From NCBI RefSeq assembly GCF_003493605.1, contig NZ_QQKA01000001.1, positions 186,001 to 250,000 of the forward strand: DNA of 64,000 nucleotides, in the 5' to 3' direction. The notes under the pieces are model-generated. The model was not told the DNA's origin, did no database searches, and was given only the letters and a program-made list of their open reading frames with translations. Each line of letters starts with the position of its first letter. Positions within the stretch are counted from its first letter, which is position 1. The position numbers and the translations under genes were made by a program. The DNA comes from Haemophilus haemolyticus. Lineage in GTDB: Bacteria; Pseudomonadota; Gammaproteobacteria; Enterobacterales; Pasteurellaceae. This document shows, piece by piece, positions 29,026-38,846 of this stretch.

Positions 29026-29595
29026 CTAAACCTCGAGTATTTTCTTTATAGAATAAGGATGAACCTTAATACAAGTATGATTTGATGTCTTATCAACAAA
29101 ACTTACTGCAATAGATGGATTAGGTAATCTCTCGCCATCCACTTTAGGCTCGCTCACTTTAATGGTTAATTGAGTTAATTTGTCCCATAAAAAATACATA
29201 TTAACACGGTCAATCCATTCATTTATCGATTCATTCGGTAAAAATGGCACTACAATCTCAATATGTTCCCAACCTTCAATTGGATATTTTTTATTTTTAG
29301 GAAGTGGAAGTTCAATAATATCCACAAATTGATTGGCAAATTTAACTGGTTTTTCTAATTCAATAAGATAAATCTTACGACCATTAACAATATTATCAGA
29401 TAAAATTCTACCGCACTTTAATAAAAGTATCAGCCAATTTTTAGCACTTTGCTCACTATTTACCCGTAATGCAAGGTGATCGATTTCATAATGAGACAAA
29501 TCTATTGTCATTTCTTTGGCTAAATGCTGAATTTTTCTTTCAAATATTGCTAAATCTGCTGAAAGTGCGGTCAAATTTTCCTGTAAATTTGTCAT
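29026..29595 (-). CDS. yecM: YecM-family protein (VOC superfamily fold)
   Basis: The 189-residue protein matches YecM, a family with a vicinal-oxygen-chelate-like fold and presumed metal site. It has H-L-A-L-R-V-N near residue 41 and E-L-P-L-P near 100. The block P-I-E-G-W-E-H-I-E near 110 carries the conserved His/Glu. Function is unknown. It is divergent from argS, the order seen in other gammaproteobacteria. The start M-T-N-L-Q follows AAAGGGAC. Confidence 0.8.
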   Translation of the reverse strand: MTNLQENLTALSADLAIFERKIQHLAKEMTIDLSHYEIDHLALRVNSEQSAKNWLILLLKCGRILSDNIVNGRKIYLIELEKPVKFANQFVDIIELPLPKNKKYPIEGWEHIEIVVPFLPNESINEWIDRVNMYFLWDKLTQLTIKVSEPKVDGERLPNPSIAVSFVDKTSNHTCIKVHPYSIKKILEV

Positions 29596-29674
29596 TTTGT
29601 CCCTTTGAGAAATATACAAAGAACGGTATCATAACTGATTATTTTTATTATTCAATTTGAACATAGGAAAAAAC

Positions 29675-31408
29675 GTGAATATTCAATCTATTCTATCCGA
29701 TAAAATTAAACAAGCGATGATTCTTGCAGGAGCTGATCAATCTTGCGATGCGCTTGTTCGTCAATCAGGCAAACCACAATTTGGCGATTATCAAGCCAAT
29801 GGCATTATGGCTGCAGCAAAAAAATTAGGTTTAAATCCACGAGAATTTGCTCAAAAAGTTTTAGATAATCTTCAACTATCTGATATTGCAGAAAAATTAG
29901 AAATTGCAGGCCCAGGTTTTATCAATATTTTCTTAAATCCAACTTGGCTAGCAACTGAAATTTCAGCTGCACTTTCCCACAAAAATTTAGGTATTCAAGC
30001 TACCAATAAACAAACAGTTGTGATTGATTATTCCTCTCCAAACGTAGCAAAAGAAATGCACGTAGGTCATTTACGCTCTACAATAATCGGCGATGCTGTA
30101 GCTAGAACCCTTGAGTTTTTAGGTCACAATGTCATCCGCGCTAATCACGTAGGCGACTGGGGAACGCAATTCGGAATGCTTATTGCTTATCTTGAAAAAA
30201 TGCAAAACGAACACGCCAGTGAAATGGAATTACAAGATCTTGAAGCCTTTTATCGCGAAGCCAAAAAACATTACGATGAAGATGAAGTATTCGCAGAAAA
30301 AGCGCGTAATTACGTCGTGAAATTACAAAGTGGAGATGAATATTGTCGAGCTATGTGGAAACGTTTAGTCGATATTACTATGCAACAAAATCAGCATAAC
30401 TATGATCGCTTAAACGTCACTTTAACCGAGAAAGATGTAATGGGCGAAAGTCTTTATAATCCTATGTTACCAAGCATTGTAGAAGATCTTAAAAAACAAG
30501 GTTTGGCTGTAGAAAATGATGGTGCATTGGTTGTTTATTTAGATGAATTTAAAAATAAAGATGGCGACCCAATGGGCGTAATCGTTCAGAAAAAAGACGG
30601 CGGTTTTCTTTACACTACAACCGATATAGCTGCAGCAAAATATCGTTATGAAACATTAAAAGCTAATCGCGTACTTGTTTTTTCAGATACTCGCCAAAGC
30701 CAACATATGCAACAAGCTTGGTTAATTACTCGTAAAGCAGGTTATGTACCAGACAGTTTCTCATTAGAGCATAAAAACTTTGGGATGATGCTTGGTAAAG
30801 ATGGCAAGCCATTTAAAACTCGTACTGGTGGCACGGTAAAATTAGCCGATCTATTAGATGAAGCCATCGAACGCGCCACTGTATTAATTAATGAAAAAAA
30901 TACCAATTTATCTAATGATGAAAAAGAAGCCGTGATTGAGGCTGTCGGTATTGGTGCGGTGAAATATGCAGATCTCTCCAAAAACCGTACTACTGATTAC
31001 GTTTTTGATTGGGATAATATGTTAAGTTTCGAAGGCAACACTGCACCTTATATGCAATATGCTTACACCCGTATTCGTTCGATCTTTAATAAAACTAATA
31101 TAAATTCGACCGCACTTTTGGCTGCACCTTTAACTATTAAAGATGATAAAGAAAGAACGCTTGCAATCAAACTTCTACAATTTGAAGAAGCCGTGCAGAC
31201 TGTCGGAAAAGAAGGCACACCACACGTGCTTTGTGCTTATTTATACGAACTAGCAGGCATCTTCTCGTCATTCTACGAGCATTGCCCAATTTTAAATGCT
31301 GAAGATGAGGCCGTAAAATTAAGTCGTTTGAAATTAGCATTATTAACGGAAAAAACCTTGAAACAAGGTTTAGAGTTACTCGGTATTAAAACCGTAGAAA
31401 AAATGTAA
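29675..31408 (+). CDS. argS: Arginyl-tRNA synthetase
   Basis: ArgS charges tRNA-Arg. The gene starts with GTG at 29675 (reads M-N-I-Q-S-I-L-S), with AGGAAA upstream. This gives 577 residues, the same as the E. coli enzyme; a TTG 18 bases upstream is less likely. The HIGH-type motif is A-K-E-M-H-V-G-H near residue 125. As usual for ArgS, the KMSKS motif is degenerate ([10 protein letters not shown]). The C-terminal domain carries the tRNA-binding [13 protein letters not shown] region near 450. Confidence 0.96.
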   Translation: MNIQSILSDKIKQAMILAGADQSCDALVRQSGKPQFGDYQANGIMAAAKKLGLNPREFAQKVLDNLQLSDIAEKLEIAGPGFINIFLNPTWLATEISAALSHKNLGIQATNKQTVVIDYSSPNVAKEMHVGHLRSTIIGDAVARTLEFLGHNVIRANHVGDWGTQFGMLIAYLEKMQNEHASEMELQDLEAFYREAKKHYDEDEVFAEKARNYVVKLQSGDEYCRAMWKRLVDITMQQNQHNYDRLNVTLTEKDVMGESLYNPMLPSIVEDLKKQGLAVENDGALVVYLDEFKNKDGDPMGVIVQKKDGGFLYTTTDIAAAKYRYETLKANRVLVFSDTRQSQHMQQAWLITRKAGYVPDSFSLEHKNFGMMLGKDGKPFKTRTGGTVKLADLLDEAIERATVLINEKNTNLSNDEKEAVIEAVGIGAVKYADLSKNRTTDYVFDWDNMLSFEGNTAPYMQYAYTRIRSIFNKTNINSTALLAAPLTIKDDKERTLAIKLLQFEEAVQTVGKEGTPHVLCAYLYELAGIFSSFYEHCPILNAEDEAVKLSRLKLALLTEKTLKQGLELLGIKTVEKM

Positions 31409-31420
31409 TTTAGATAATTA

Positions 31421-31450
31421 AAATCCCTTTCTCACGAAAGGGATTTTTTA
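31421..31450 (+). terminator. Terminator after argS
   Basis: AAATCCCTTT (31421-31430) pairs with AAAGGGATTT (31437-31446) with a six-base loop, followed by further T residues. Confidence 0.9.
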
Positions 31451-31465
31451 TTCTGTAAATAAGCA

Positions 31466-31491
31466 TAAAAAAAGTGCCCCAATGGGGCACT
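31466..31491 (-). terminator. Terminator of the candidate small RNA
   Basis: A perfect stem AGTGCCCC / GGGGCACT with a three-base loop is followed on the minus strand by TTTTTTT. No protein gene on this strand uses it directly, because ilvH has its own hairpin at 31651-31690. Confidence 0.9.
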
Positions 31492-31543
31492 ACTCGGAAA
31501 GCAAAATAGATGTCGGCTATTTAAGATAGCACTTGTTTTTAGT
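31467..31543 (-). ncRNA. Candidate CRP-activated small RNA, about 77 nt
   Basis: The minus strand between ilvH and argS has a complete small-RNA unit with no reading frame. A promoter lies at 31550-31578. The predicted transcript begins near 31543 and contains two short hairpins: CACT/AGTG, then GCTAT-cttaa-ATAGC. A pyrimidine-rich single-stranded stretch (CTATTTTGCTTTCC) follows. It ends in a perfect 8-base GC-rich stem AGTGCCCC/GGGGCACT (31473-31491) with seven U residues. This is the layout of an Hfq-binding regulatory RNA. I do not recognise it as a named RNA, and its targets are unknown. Confidence 0.65.
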
Positions 31544-31549
31544 GGTTTC

Positions 31550-31611
31550 AGAATAAAGAAATCCGATCAGTTATGCAAATACATATTTTTAGATTTGTGA
31601 ACTTGGTCACG
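31550..31611 (-). promoter_or_regulatory. CRP site and promoter of the candidate small RNA
   Basis: On the minus strand TTGCAT (31573-31578) and TATTCT (31550-31555) stand exactly 17 bases apart. Upstream is CGTGA-N6-TCACA (31596-31611), one base off the CRP consensus TGTGA-N6-TCACA. Its centre lies about 60.5 bases before the expected start, the spacing of class I CRP-activated promoters. Confidence 0.65.
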
Positions 31612-31650
31612 ATTTTTTTATTAAAACCTTAAAACAACAACGTTTTTAAT

Positions 31651-31690
31651 AAAGTGCGGTAAAAATTTTATTAAAATATTTCCGCACTTT
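31651..31690 (-). terminator. Terminator after ilvH from one exact and one imperfect uptake signal
   Basis: AAGTGCGGT at 31652-31660 faces an imperfect copy TCCGCACTT at 31681-31689. Together they form a hairpin 11 bases after the ilvH stop. Confidence 0.65.
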
Positions 31691-31701
31691 ACGCCCCTAC
31701 T

Positions 31702-32193
31702 TTAGAGAATATTCTTTTCTCCACGAGATACACTAATCAAGCCAGAACGAACAATTTCTAATAATGTGGTTTCTTCTTTCAGTGCAGAAATAAACGCATC
31801 AACTTTATCATTTGTACCGCTTAATTGGATCGTATAAGATTTAGGTGTAACATCTACAATTTGACCACGGAAAATATCCGCTAATCGTTTAATTTCATCG
31901 CGAGATGATCCCACTGCTCTTACTTTCGCTAAAACAATTTCTCGTTCTATATGTTCCTGCTCACTTAAATTAACCACTTTGAACACATCCACTAATTTAT
32001 GGAGTTGTTTTTCGATTTGCTCCAATGCCTGAGCATCGCCCACCGCTTCAATAGTCATTCGGGAAAGCGTTGGATCATCCGTTGGCGCCACCGTCAAACT
32101 TTCAATATTAAAGGCACGTTGAGAGAATAAACCAACAACACGCGACAATGCTCCCGATTCATTTTCGAGTAAAACAGATAAAATTCTACGCAT
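31702..32193 (-). CDS. ilvH: Acetolactate synthase small (regulatory) subunit
   Basis: IlvH is the ACT-domain regulatory subunit that gives valine sensitivity to the IlvI catalytic subunit. The 163-residue protein has the family N-terminus ([19 protein letters not shown]) and [12 protein letters not shown] in the C-terminal half. It overlaps ilvI by one base (TAATG), which keeps the two subunits in step. Confidence 0.96.
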   Translation of the reverse strand: MRRILSVLLENESGALSRVVGLFSQRAFNIESLTVAPTDDPTLSRMTIEAVGDAQALEQIEKQLHKLVDVFKVVNLSEQEHIEREIVLAKVRAVGSSRDEIKRLADIFRGQIVDVTPKSYTIQLSGTNDKVDAFISALKEETTLLEIVRSGLISVSRGEKNIL

Positions 32194-33914
32194 TAGTTTG
32201 TCTCCTCTTGAGGTTTACTTAAAATCATTTCATTCATTGCGCCACCACGAATTTGCATTGGATACACATGCTCAGATTCATCTACATTAATATCCACAAA
32301 TACTAATTTATTTTTAATACTGAATGCTTCTTGCAATTTACTTTCAAGTTCATCTGGCGTAGCAATTTTTATACCGATATGACCATAAGATTCAGCCAAT
32401 TTCACAAAATCAGGCAAGGAATTCATATAGGTTTGTGAATGACGACCAGAATAAATCAAGTCTTGCCATTGTTTTACCATTCCTAAGAAATGATTATTCA
32501 AACAAATAATAACAACAGGAATGCCATATTGGGTTGCGGTAGAAAGCTCTTGAATATTCATTTGAATACTACCATCGCCAGTAACGCAAACAACAGTTCC
32601 TTCAGGATGAGCTAATTTCACACCAAGTGCTGCAGGAAAACCAAAACCCATTGTGCCAGCACCGCCAGAATTAATCCAATGACGAGGTTCATCGAATGGA
32701 TAATGTAACGCAGCAAACATTTGGTGCTGACCTACATCAGAAGCGACATAGGCTTGTCCTTTCGTGAGGCGATATACGGCTTCTATTACTTGTTGTGGTT
32801 TAATCACACCAGAAGTGCGGTCAAATTCCAAACATTTTTTTGCTTTCCATTGGTTGATTTCTTGCCACCAACTTTCAAGATCTGTTTGCGATCTCAAGCC
32901 TTCTTCATTCAATAAACTCAAAAATTCTTCCAATACATTTTTCGCATTTCCGACAATTGGAATCGCAGCTGGCACATTTTTAGAAATCGAGGTTGGATCA
33001 ATATCAATATGAATCACTTTTGCATTTGGGCAATATTTTTCTAAATTATTTGTCGTGCGATCATCAAAACGAACGCCAATCCCCAAAATAAGATCACTTT
33101 CGTGCATTGCCGTATTAGCTTCTAAAGTACCGTGCATACCCAACATACCTAAGAATTGTTTATCTGTACTTGGATAAGCTCCTAATCCCATTAATGATGA
33201 AGTCACTGGCAAATTTAAACGTTGTGCAAATTGAATTAACTGTTTACTACATTCAGCAGCAATCGCGCCACCACCGACAAAAAGTATTGGTTTCTTCGCC
33301 ACTAAAAGTGCTTTTAACGCTTTTTTAATTTGACCTTTGTGTCCATTTACTGTGGGATTATAAGAGCGTAACTCGACAGATTCAGGGTATTCATAAGGAT
33401 ATTTAAAATTCGGATTTACAGTATCTTTTGGAATATCCACCACAACAGGGCCGGGACGACCCGTAGATGCAATATAAAAGGCTTTTTTCAAAGTAGATGG
33501 AATATCTTCCGCCTTTTTTACAATAAAGCTATGCTTCACAACAGGACGAGAAATACCCACCATATCGCATTCTTGGAAAGCATCACTGCCAATTAAATTA
33601 CTCATAACCTGACCCGAAATGATAACCATAGGCACAGAATCGGTATAAGCCGTTAAAATGCCAGTGATAGCATTTGTTGCACCAGGTCCCGAAGTCACAA
33701 GTACACATCCTACTTTACCCGTTGAACGAGCATAACCATCCGCCATATGCACCGCGGCTTGTTCGTGGCGAACTAAAATATGTTCAATACCACCTAGCGT
33801 ATGAATTGCATCATAAATATCTAATACCGCCCCACCAGGATAACCAAATACATACTCTACGCCTTCATCGCGTAAAGATTGAACCACCATCTCTGCGCCA
33901 GATAACTTCTTCAT
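32193..33914 (-). CDS. ilvI: Acetolactate synthase large subunit
   Basis: IlvI is the thiamine-diphosphate and FAD enzyme that starts valine, leucine and isoleucine synthesis. The 573-residue protein has the ThDP glutamate region [14 protein letters not shown] near residue 48. The ThDP-binding motif is [12 protein letters not shown] near 445. The start follows AAGGAGTG. The leader upstream is short (about 55 bases) and shows no branched-chain leader peptide, so attenuation is not evident. Confidence 0.96.
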   Translation of the reverse strand: MKKLSGAEMVVQSLRDEGVEYVFGYPGGAVLDIYDAIHTLGGIEHILVRHEQAAVHMADGYARSTGKVGCVLVTSGPGATNAITGILTAYTDSVPMVIISGQVMSNLIGSDAFQECDMVGISRPVVKHSFIVKKAEDIPSTLKKAFYIASTGRPGPVVVDIPKDTVNPNFKYPYEYPESVELRSYNPTVNGHKGQIKKALKALLVAKKPILFVGGGAIAAECSKQLIQFAQRLNLPVTSSLMGLGAYPSTDKQFLGMLGMHGTLEANTAMHESDLILGIGVRFDDRTTNNLEKYCPNAKVIHIDIDPTSISKNVPAAIPIVGNAKNVLEEFLSLLNEEGLRSQTDLESWWQEINQWKAKKCLEFDRTSGVIKPQQVIEAVYRLTKGQAYVASDVGQHQMFAALHYPFDEPRHWINSGGAGTMGFGFPAALGVKLAHPEGTVVCVTGDGSIQMNIQELSTATQYGIPVVIICLNNHFLGMVKQWQDLIYSGRHSQTYMNSLPDFVKLAESYGHIGIKIATPDELESKLQEAFSIKNKLVFVDINVDESEHVYPMQIRGGAMNEMILSKPQEETN

Positions 33915-33975
33915 TTTTCACTCCTTAAATTCACCGCACTTTTAAAAATACGAACAGGTTATGTCGATGTTTCAC

Positions 33976-34003
33976 ATCATACAAAGTAAAAAAAATTTGT
34001 CTA
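33976..34003 (-). promoter_or_regulatory. Probable ilvI promoter
   Basis: On the minus strand TAGACA (33998-34003) and TATGAT (33976-33981) stand 16 bases apart, about 60 bases before the ilvI start. The surrounding DNA from 33915 to 34180 is very AT-rich and holds no gene that I can support. Confidence 0.5.
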
Positions 34004-34097
34004 GCCACTAAAACAACAAAAAAATTAATTAAAAAAATATAAAAAACCAAAAATAAATGAAAATTTAGTTTTTTATAAAATCTTTTATTAATAAAAA

Positions 34098-34128
34098 TAA
34101 AAAAATGCGACAAAATGCCGCATTTTAT
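34098..34128 (-). terminator. Hairpin after the NhaC-family transporter gene
   Basis: AAAATGCG (34102-34109) pairs with CGCATTTT (34119-34126). A-rich and T-rich flanks allow termination on either strand; it lies 55 bases beyond the stop of the transporter gene. Confidence 0.65.
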
Positions 34129-34180
34129 AAAATAGTAAAAATATTATTTTTTATTCAATTTTTTGAATTAGATCACACTT

Positions 34181-35701
34181 TTAGCGTTTTTTAACTACAA
34201 ATACAATGACAATCAATGAAACTGCCGTTGCTACAAAACCAGCTAAACCTGAATAAGTAAACCCTACAACAATGTAACCAATAGCCGTCGCTGTTGCAAC
34301 TGTAGCAGCATAAGGAAGCTGAGTAGTAACATGATCAATATGATTACATTTTGCTCCCGTTGAAGACAAAATTGTTGTATCCGACACTGGCGAGCAATGG
34401 TCTCCACATACAGCCCCTGCCATTACTGCAGATAAACAAGGGAGCAATAATTCTGGTGCCGCATTCGCTGCCATTGCTGCGGCAATTGGTAACATAATGC
34501 CAAATGTCCCCCAGCTCGTACCTGTTGAGAACGCCATCGCTGCACCAAGAACAAAAAGTATAACAGGCAAAAATTGCATTGGAATATTACCTGACACAAG
34601 AGAAGATAAATATTTACCTGTTTGCATATCTCCTACGATTTTATTAATTGTCCAAGCAAAAAATAAAATTGCGATTGCGCCTGACATTGATTTAATTCCC
34701 ACAATCCAAGAACGTGCATATTCAGGAACACTCACTTGACGATCAAGGATAATTAATAAAGTAGAAATAATAATTGAACAGAATCCACCTACAACCAAAG
34801 ATGTTCCTACTACTGTGTTTTCAAATGCACCTAAAACACTAAACACTTTGCCATCCGCTGCTAATACATCTGCACCCGTGTAAATCATCATTGAAACTGT
34901 TGAAATAATTAAAACTAAAATAGGCAATATAAGATTACGTACGTGACCTTTTGCACCCGTTTCTTCTTCTAATTCATTTTCAGAATTTTCCAAAGCTAAT
35001 TGTTCATGGCGTGCCATTGAAGCAATATCGAAAGAAAAATATGCCACAAAGAACACCATGATAATTGAGAAAATTGCATAGAAGTTCATTGAGCTCATTG
35101 CCACGAATGCACCAATTGGTGTGTACTCAGTGATCGAATAAGTCGCTAATAAACCGCCTACTAAGGTAATAATATATGCACCCCAACTTGAAACTGGCAT
35201 CATTACACACATCGGCGCTGCCGTTGAATCCAAAATATAAGCAAGTTTCGCACGAGAAACTTTAAAACGGTCTGTCACTGGACGAGCAATTGCGCCTACA
35301 GCAAGACTGTGGAAATAATCGTCAATAAAAGTAACAAAAACTAATGATGCAGCTAATAATTTAGCACCACGACGGCCTTTAATACGGTTTTGTGCCCATT
35401 CAGCAAACGCACGGTTACTGCCTGATACGGTTAAAAGTGCGGTTAAAATACCAAGCAATAATAAGAACAAGACAATGTTCATATTAGAGTTAATTGCGCC
35501 ATCAGCATAAACAAGTGAAATCACGTTGCTTGATAGATAACTGAAAGATGAGCCAATATTCCAGCCACCTAACATTAACGCACCAACAATAATCCCTGCA
35601 CTGAGAGACACCAATACACGACGGGTTGCAATGGCCAAGACAATCGCCAATACAGCTGGAATGATTGACCAAACTGAGGATGAAAAATCGATAAGTTCCA
35701 T
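34181..35701 (-). CDS. NhaC-family transporter, probable lysine permease
   Basis: The protein (506 residues from M-E-L-I-D-F-S-S-S) has 11-12 hydrophobic segments and the NhaC-family blocks F-I-D-D-Y-F-H near residue 127 and D-H-C-S-P-V-S-D-T-T near 430. NhaC relatives are often annotated as Na+/H+ antiporters. A lysine riboswitch directly upstream points to lysine as the regulated solute, in line with the LysW-type lysine transporters proposed from comparative genomics. The ATG at 35701 with GTAGG upstream is preferred over a TTG at 35740. Confidence 0.85.
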   Translation of the reverse strand: MELIDFSSSVWSIIPAVLAIVLAIATRRVLVSLSAGIIVGALMLGGWNIGSSFSYLSSNVISLVYADGAINSNMNIVLFLLLLGILTALLTVSGSNRAFAEWAQNRIKGRRGAKLLAASLVFVTFIDDYFHSLAVGAIARPVTDRFKVSRAKLAYILDSTAAPMCVMMPVSSWGAYIITLVGGLLATYSITEYTPIGAFVAMSSMNFYAIFSIIMVFFVAYFSFDIASMARHEQLALENSENELEEETGAKGHVRNLILPILVLIISTVSMMIYTGADVLAADGKVFSVLGAFENTVVGTSLVVGGFCSIIISTLLIILDRQVSVPEYARSWIVGIKSMSGAIAILFFAWTINKIVGDMQTGKYLSSLVSGNIPMQFLPVILFVLGAAMAFSTGTSWGTFGIMLPIAAAMAANAAPELLLPCLSAVMAGAVCGDHCSPVSDTTILSSTGAKCNHIDHVTTQLPYAATVATATAIGYIVVGFTYSGLAGFVATAVSLIVIVFVVKKR

Positions 35702-35759
35702 TAAGAGATACCTACAATTAATGGAGAGAACGGAAAGCAAAGGACAGAATAAGACCAGA

Positions 35760-35935
35760 ACAACCGTAGCGCTCCATAGTTAATCAAAAAAAACTATGAC
35801 AGTGTCGCCCCTTTCGAGTACGCCACCAACCAAACAAAATGACTTCTGTTTGATTTCGGCAATCATTCCTTTCTTTTTTCTTCATCGTTATCCACTCTGA
35901 AAAAATACTTATAATGATTGCACCTCTACTTTTGT
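35760..35935 (-). promoter_or_regulatory. Lysine riboswitch (L box)
   Basis: On the minus strand the conserved L-box elements occur in order: AGAGGTGC right after the P1 5' strand, AAGTAT, GATTGCCGAAATCAAAC with its hairpin partner GTTTGGTTGG, then GGGGCGACACTGTC. Next comes a CATAGTT/AACTATG hairpin and a closing P1 strand. P1 pairs ACAAaaGTAG (35926-35935) with CTACggTTGT (35760-35769). About 58 bases separate the aptamer from the ATG, with no clear intrinsic terminator, so control may act on translation start. Confidence 0.85.
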
Positions 35936-36080
35936 AGTGATTCAAGAGATTACCGTAAAAAAATCCAAATGCCAACAGGTTTTATAAAATTTTTTATTGG
36001 ATTGAATTAAAAATATAAAAAATAAACAAAAAGAAATTTAAAGATATATACCTGCTCCGACCATTTATTTAAAATAGATA

Positions 36081-36109
36081 TTTACAATAAATATTATTTT
36101 CCCTATTAT
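36081..36109 (+). promoter_or_regulatory. Promoter of hns
   Basis: TTTACA (36081-36086) and TATTAT (36104-36109) stand 17 bases apart, 44 bases before the hns start. The DNA around it is extremely AT-rich, as expected for a self-repressed hns promoter. Confidence 0.65.
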
Positions 36110-36153
36110 TAAATAAGTTTTCCACATACAAGATTATTTTATCGAGGTTTATT

Positions 36154-36558
36154 ATGAGCGAATTAGCAAAAGGTTTGACAAATCTTCGTAGTTTACGTGC
36201 GGCAGTGCGCGAATTAACTTTAGAACAAGCGGAAAGTGCTCTTGAAAAATTACAAACTGCTGTTGAAGAGAAACGTGCTAATGAAGCAGAATTAATTAAA
36301 GCAGAAACAGAGCGAAAAGAACGTTTAGCTAAATATAAAGAATTAATGGAAAAAGAAGGTATTACACCTGAAGAATTACAAGAGATCTTTGGTACAGCAG
36401 CAACATCTGCTAGAGCAAAACGTCCACCTCGCCCAGCAAAATATGCATTTATTGATGAAAATGGCGAGCGTAAAACATGGACTGGCCAAGGCCGCACACC
36501 ACGCCCAATTCAAAATGCATTGAATTCTGGTAAATCATTATCTGATTTCGAAATTTAA
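36154..36558 (+). CDS. hns: H-NS family nucleoid protein
   Basis: The 134-residue protein has an N-terminal coiled-coil oligomerisation domain (about 1-65), a linker, and the C-terminal DNA-binding domain. The AT-hook-like loop reads T-W-T-G-Q-G-R-T-P near residue 109, which matches the H-NS/StpA core. It would bind and silence AT-rich DNA. Its own promoter and terminator are visible. Confidence 0.93.
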   Translation: MSELAKGLTNLRSLRAAVRELTLEQAESALEKLQTAVEEKRANEAELIKAETERKERLAKYKELMEKEGITPEELQEIFGTAATSARAKRPPRPAKYAFIDENGERKTWTGQGRTPRPIQNALNSGKSLSDFEI

Positions 36559-36574
36559 TTTTTCTATTTGAAAC

Positions 36575-36606
36575 TAGAACCCATTTTTATGGGTTCTATT
36601 TTTTTA
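36575..36606 (+). terminator. Terminator after hns
   Basis: TAGAACCCAT (36575-36584) pairs with ATGGGTTCTA (36589-36598) and is followed by a T run. Confidence 0.9.
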
Positions 36607-36628
36607 TCTAAACGTAACACACAACATT

Positions 36629-37465
36629 ATGATCGAAAAAAAAATATTACTCACCGATTGTCCCGATGATAAAGGCTTAATAGCTAAAATAACCAACATT
36701 TGTTACAAACATCAACTAAACATTCTGCATAATAATGAATTTGTAGATTTTGAAACCAAACATTTCTTTATGCGCACAGAATTAGAAGGTATTTTTAACG
36801 AAGCTACTTTATTAGAAGATCTAAAATATAGCTTACCCGAAGGAACGCATTGTCGATTAATTGGTACACAACGTAAACGAATTGTTATTTTAGTCACCAA
36901 AGAAGCTCACTGCCTCGGCGATATTTTAATGAAAAATTATTATGGTGCGCTTGATGTAGAAATTGCAGCAGTCATCGGCAACCATGATAATTTACGCGAG
37001 CTCGTTGAGCGATTTAATATTCCGTTTCATTTGGTTAGTCATGAAGGCTTGACTCGTATTGAGCACGATAAATTATTAGCTGAAAAAATTGATGAATACA
37101 CGCCAGATTATATTGTTCTCGCTAAATATATGCGTGTGTTAAATCCTGAATTTGTTGCTCGTTATCCAAATCGAGTGATTAATATCCATCATTCATTCTT
37201 ACCTGCTTTTGTTGGCGCGAAACCCTATCAACAAGCCTATGAACGAGGTGTAAAAATTATCGGCGCAACGGCTCATTTCATTAATAATGAATTGGATCAA
37301 GGCCCAATCATTATGCAAAGCGTCATTAATGTGGATCATACTTATAGCGCTGAAGCCATGATGCGCGCCGGTCGTGATGTAGAAAAAACCGTGTTAAGTC
37401 GTGCCCTTGATCTTGCTTTACACGATAGAATTTTTGTTTATAAAAATAAAACGGTGGTGTTGTAG
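36629..37465 (+). CDS. purU: Formyltetrahydrofolate deformylase
   Basis: PurU hydrolyses 10-formyl-THF to formate and THF, balancing one-carbon units. The 278-residue protein has an N-terminal ACT domain (about 5-80) and a formyltransferase-like domain. The catalytic block N-I-H-H-S-F-L-P lies near residue 189. The ribosome site is weak. The stop TAG shares its G with the GTG start of aroA, so the two genes are coupled, which is an odd pairing of pathways. Confidence 0.92.
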   Translation: MIEKKILLTDCPDDKGLIAKITNICYKHQLNILHNNEFVDFETKHFFMRTELEGIFNEATLLEDLKYSLPEGTHCRLIGTQRKRIVILVTKEAHCLGDILMKNYYGALDVEIAAVIGNHDNLRELVERFNIPFHLVSHEGLTRIEHDKLLAEKIDEYTPDYIVLAKYMRVLNPEFVARYPNRVINIHHSFLPAFVGAKPYQQAYERGVKIIGATAHFINNELDQGPIIMQSVINVDHTYSAEAMMRAGRDVEKTVLSRALDLALHDRIFVYKNKTVVL

Positions 37466-38763
37466 TGGAAAAAATCACCCTTGTGCCAATAAGTGCGGTT
37501 GAAGGAACAATTAATTTACCAGGTTCTAAAAGTTTATCGAACCGCGCATTACTTTTAGCCGCCTTAGCTAAAGGCACAACAAAAGTAACCAATTTATTAG
37601 ATAGCGATGATATTCGACATATGCTTAACGCCCTCAAAGCGTTAGGCGTACGCTATCAGCTTTCTGACGACAAAACTATTTGTGAAATAGAGGGATTAGG
37701 CGGAGCATTCAATATACAGGATAATCTTTCGCTCTTTCTTGGCAATGCGGGGACGGCAATGCGTCCATTAACCGCTGCGCTTTGCTTAAAAGGCACCTCC
37801 GAAGTTGAAATCATCTTAACGGGTGAACCTCGTATGAAAGAGCGTCCAATACTCCATTTAGTCGATGCTTTACGTCAAGCGGGTGCAGATATTCGCTACT
37901 TAGAAAATGAAGGTTATCCTCCACTCGCAATTCGCAACAAAGGGATAAAAGGTGGAAAAGTCAAAATTGATGGTTCAATTTCATCCCAATTTTTGACCGC
38001 ACTTTTAATGTCTGCGCCACTTGCAGAAAATGACACAGAAATAGAAATTATCGGTGAACTAGTCTCTAAACCCTATATTGACATTACCCTTGCAATGATG
38101 CGAGATTTTGGTGTTAAGGTTGAAAATCATCACTACCAAAAATTTCAAGTTAAGGGAAATCAATCCTATATTTCGCCTAATAAATACTTGGTAGAAGGCG
38201 ATGCCTCATCAGCCTCTTACTTTCTTGCAGCTGGAGCAATTAAAGGAAAAGTGAAAGTAACAGGCATTGGCAAAAACTCAATTCAAGGCGATCGTTTATT
38301 TGCTGATGTATTAGAGAAAATGGGGGCAAAAATCACTTGGGGAGAGGATTTTATTCAAGCCGAACGTGCTGAATTGCATGGCATTGATATGGATATGAAC
38401 CACATTCCAGATGCCGCAATGACGATTGCAACCACTGCTCTTTTTGCTAAAGGGGAAAGCGTCATTCGAAATATTTATAACTGGCGCGTGAAAGAAACAG
38501 ATCGTTTAACAGCAATGGCAACCGAACTCCGTAAAGTCGGTGCAGAAGTCGAAGAAGGTGAAGATTTTATTCGCATTCAACCGCTCGTACTCAATCAATT
38601 TAAACATGCTGATATTGAAACTTATAACGATCACCGCATGGCAATGTGTTTTTCTCTAATCGCTCTGTCCAATACACCAGTGACGATTTTAGATCCCAAA
38701 TGTACAGCCAAAACCTTTCCAACATTTTTTAGTGAATTTGAGAAAATCTGCTTAAGAGGTTAA
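37465..38763 (+). CDS. aroA: 3-phosphoshikimate 1-carboxyvinyltransferase (EPSP synthase)
   Basis: AroA makes EPSP in the shikimate pathway to aromatic amino acids. The gene starts with GTG, overlapping the purU stop by one base. The 432-residue protein shows [10 protein letters not shown] near residue 18 and [10 protein letters not shown] near 92, where the alanine after Gly-Asn-Ala-Gly-Thr is as in the sensitive class I enzymes. R-V-K-E-T-D-R lies near 344. A pair of inverted uptake signals follows as terminator. Confidence 0.96.
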   Translation: MEKITLVPISAVEGTINLPGSKSLSNRALLLAALAKGTTKVTNLLDSDDIRHMLNALKALGVRYQLSDDKTICEIEGLGGAFNIQDNLSLFLGNAGTAMRPLTAALCLKGTSEVEIILTGEPRMKERPILHLVDALRQAGADIRYLENEGYPPLAIRNKGIKGGKVKIDGSISSQFLTALLMSAPLAENDTEIEIIGELVSKPYIDITLAMMRDFGVKVENHHYQKFQVKGNQSYISPNKYLVEGDASSASYFLAAGAIKGKVKVTGIGKNSIQGDRLFADVLEKMGAKITWGEDFIQAERAELHGIDMDMNHIPDAAMTIATTALFAKGESVIRNIYNWRVKETDRLTAMATELRKVGAEVEEGEDFIRIQPLVLNQFKHADIETYNDHRMAMCFSLIALSNTPVTILDPKCTAKTFPTFFSEFEKICLRG

Positions 38764-38768
38764 ATTAA

Positions 38769-38816
38769 AAAAGTGCGGTAAATTTCAAAAAAGTTTTCAA
38801 AATTAACCGCACTTTC
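38769..38816. terminator. Inverted uptake-signal pair between aroA and rarA
   Basis: AAGTGCGGT at 38771-38779 and ACCGCACTT at 38806-38814 form a hairpin between the convergent genes aroA and rarA. It can serve both strands. A third core lies at 38866-38874 at the rarA 3' end. Confidence 0.7.
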
Positions 38817-38846
38817 ATTCCATTCTTAAAAAATCCCAAATTGAGA

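Noticed and set aside
33931..34113. Hydrophobic 60-residue frame upstream of ilvI as a possible leader peptide
   Set aside because: It spans the ilvI promoter, lacks a ribosome site, and no terminator/antiterminator pair follows it.
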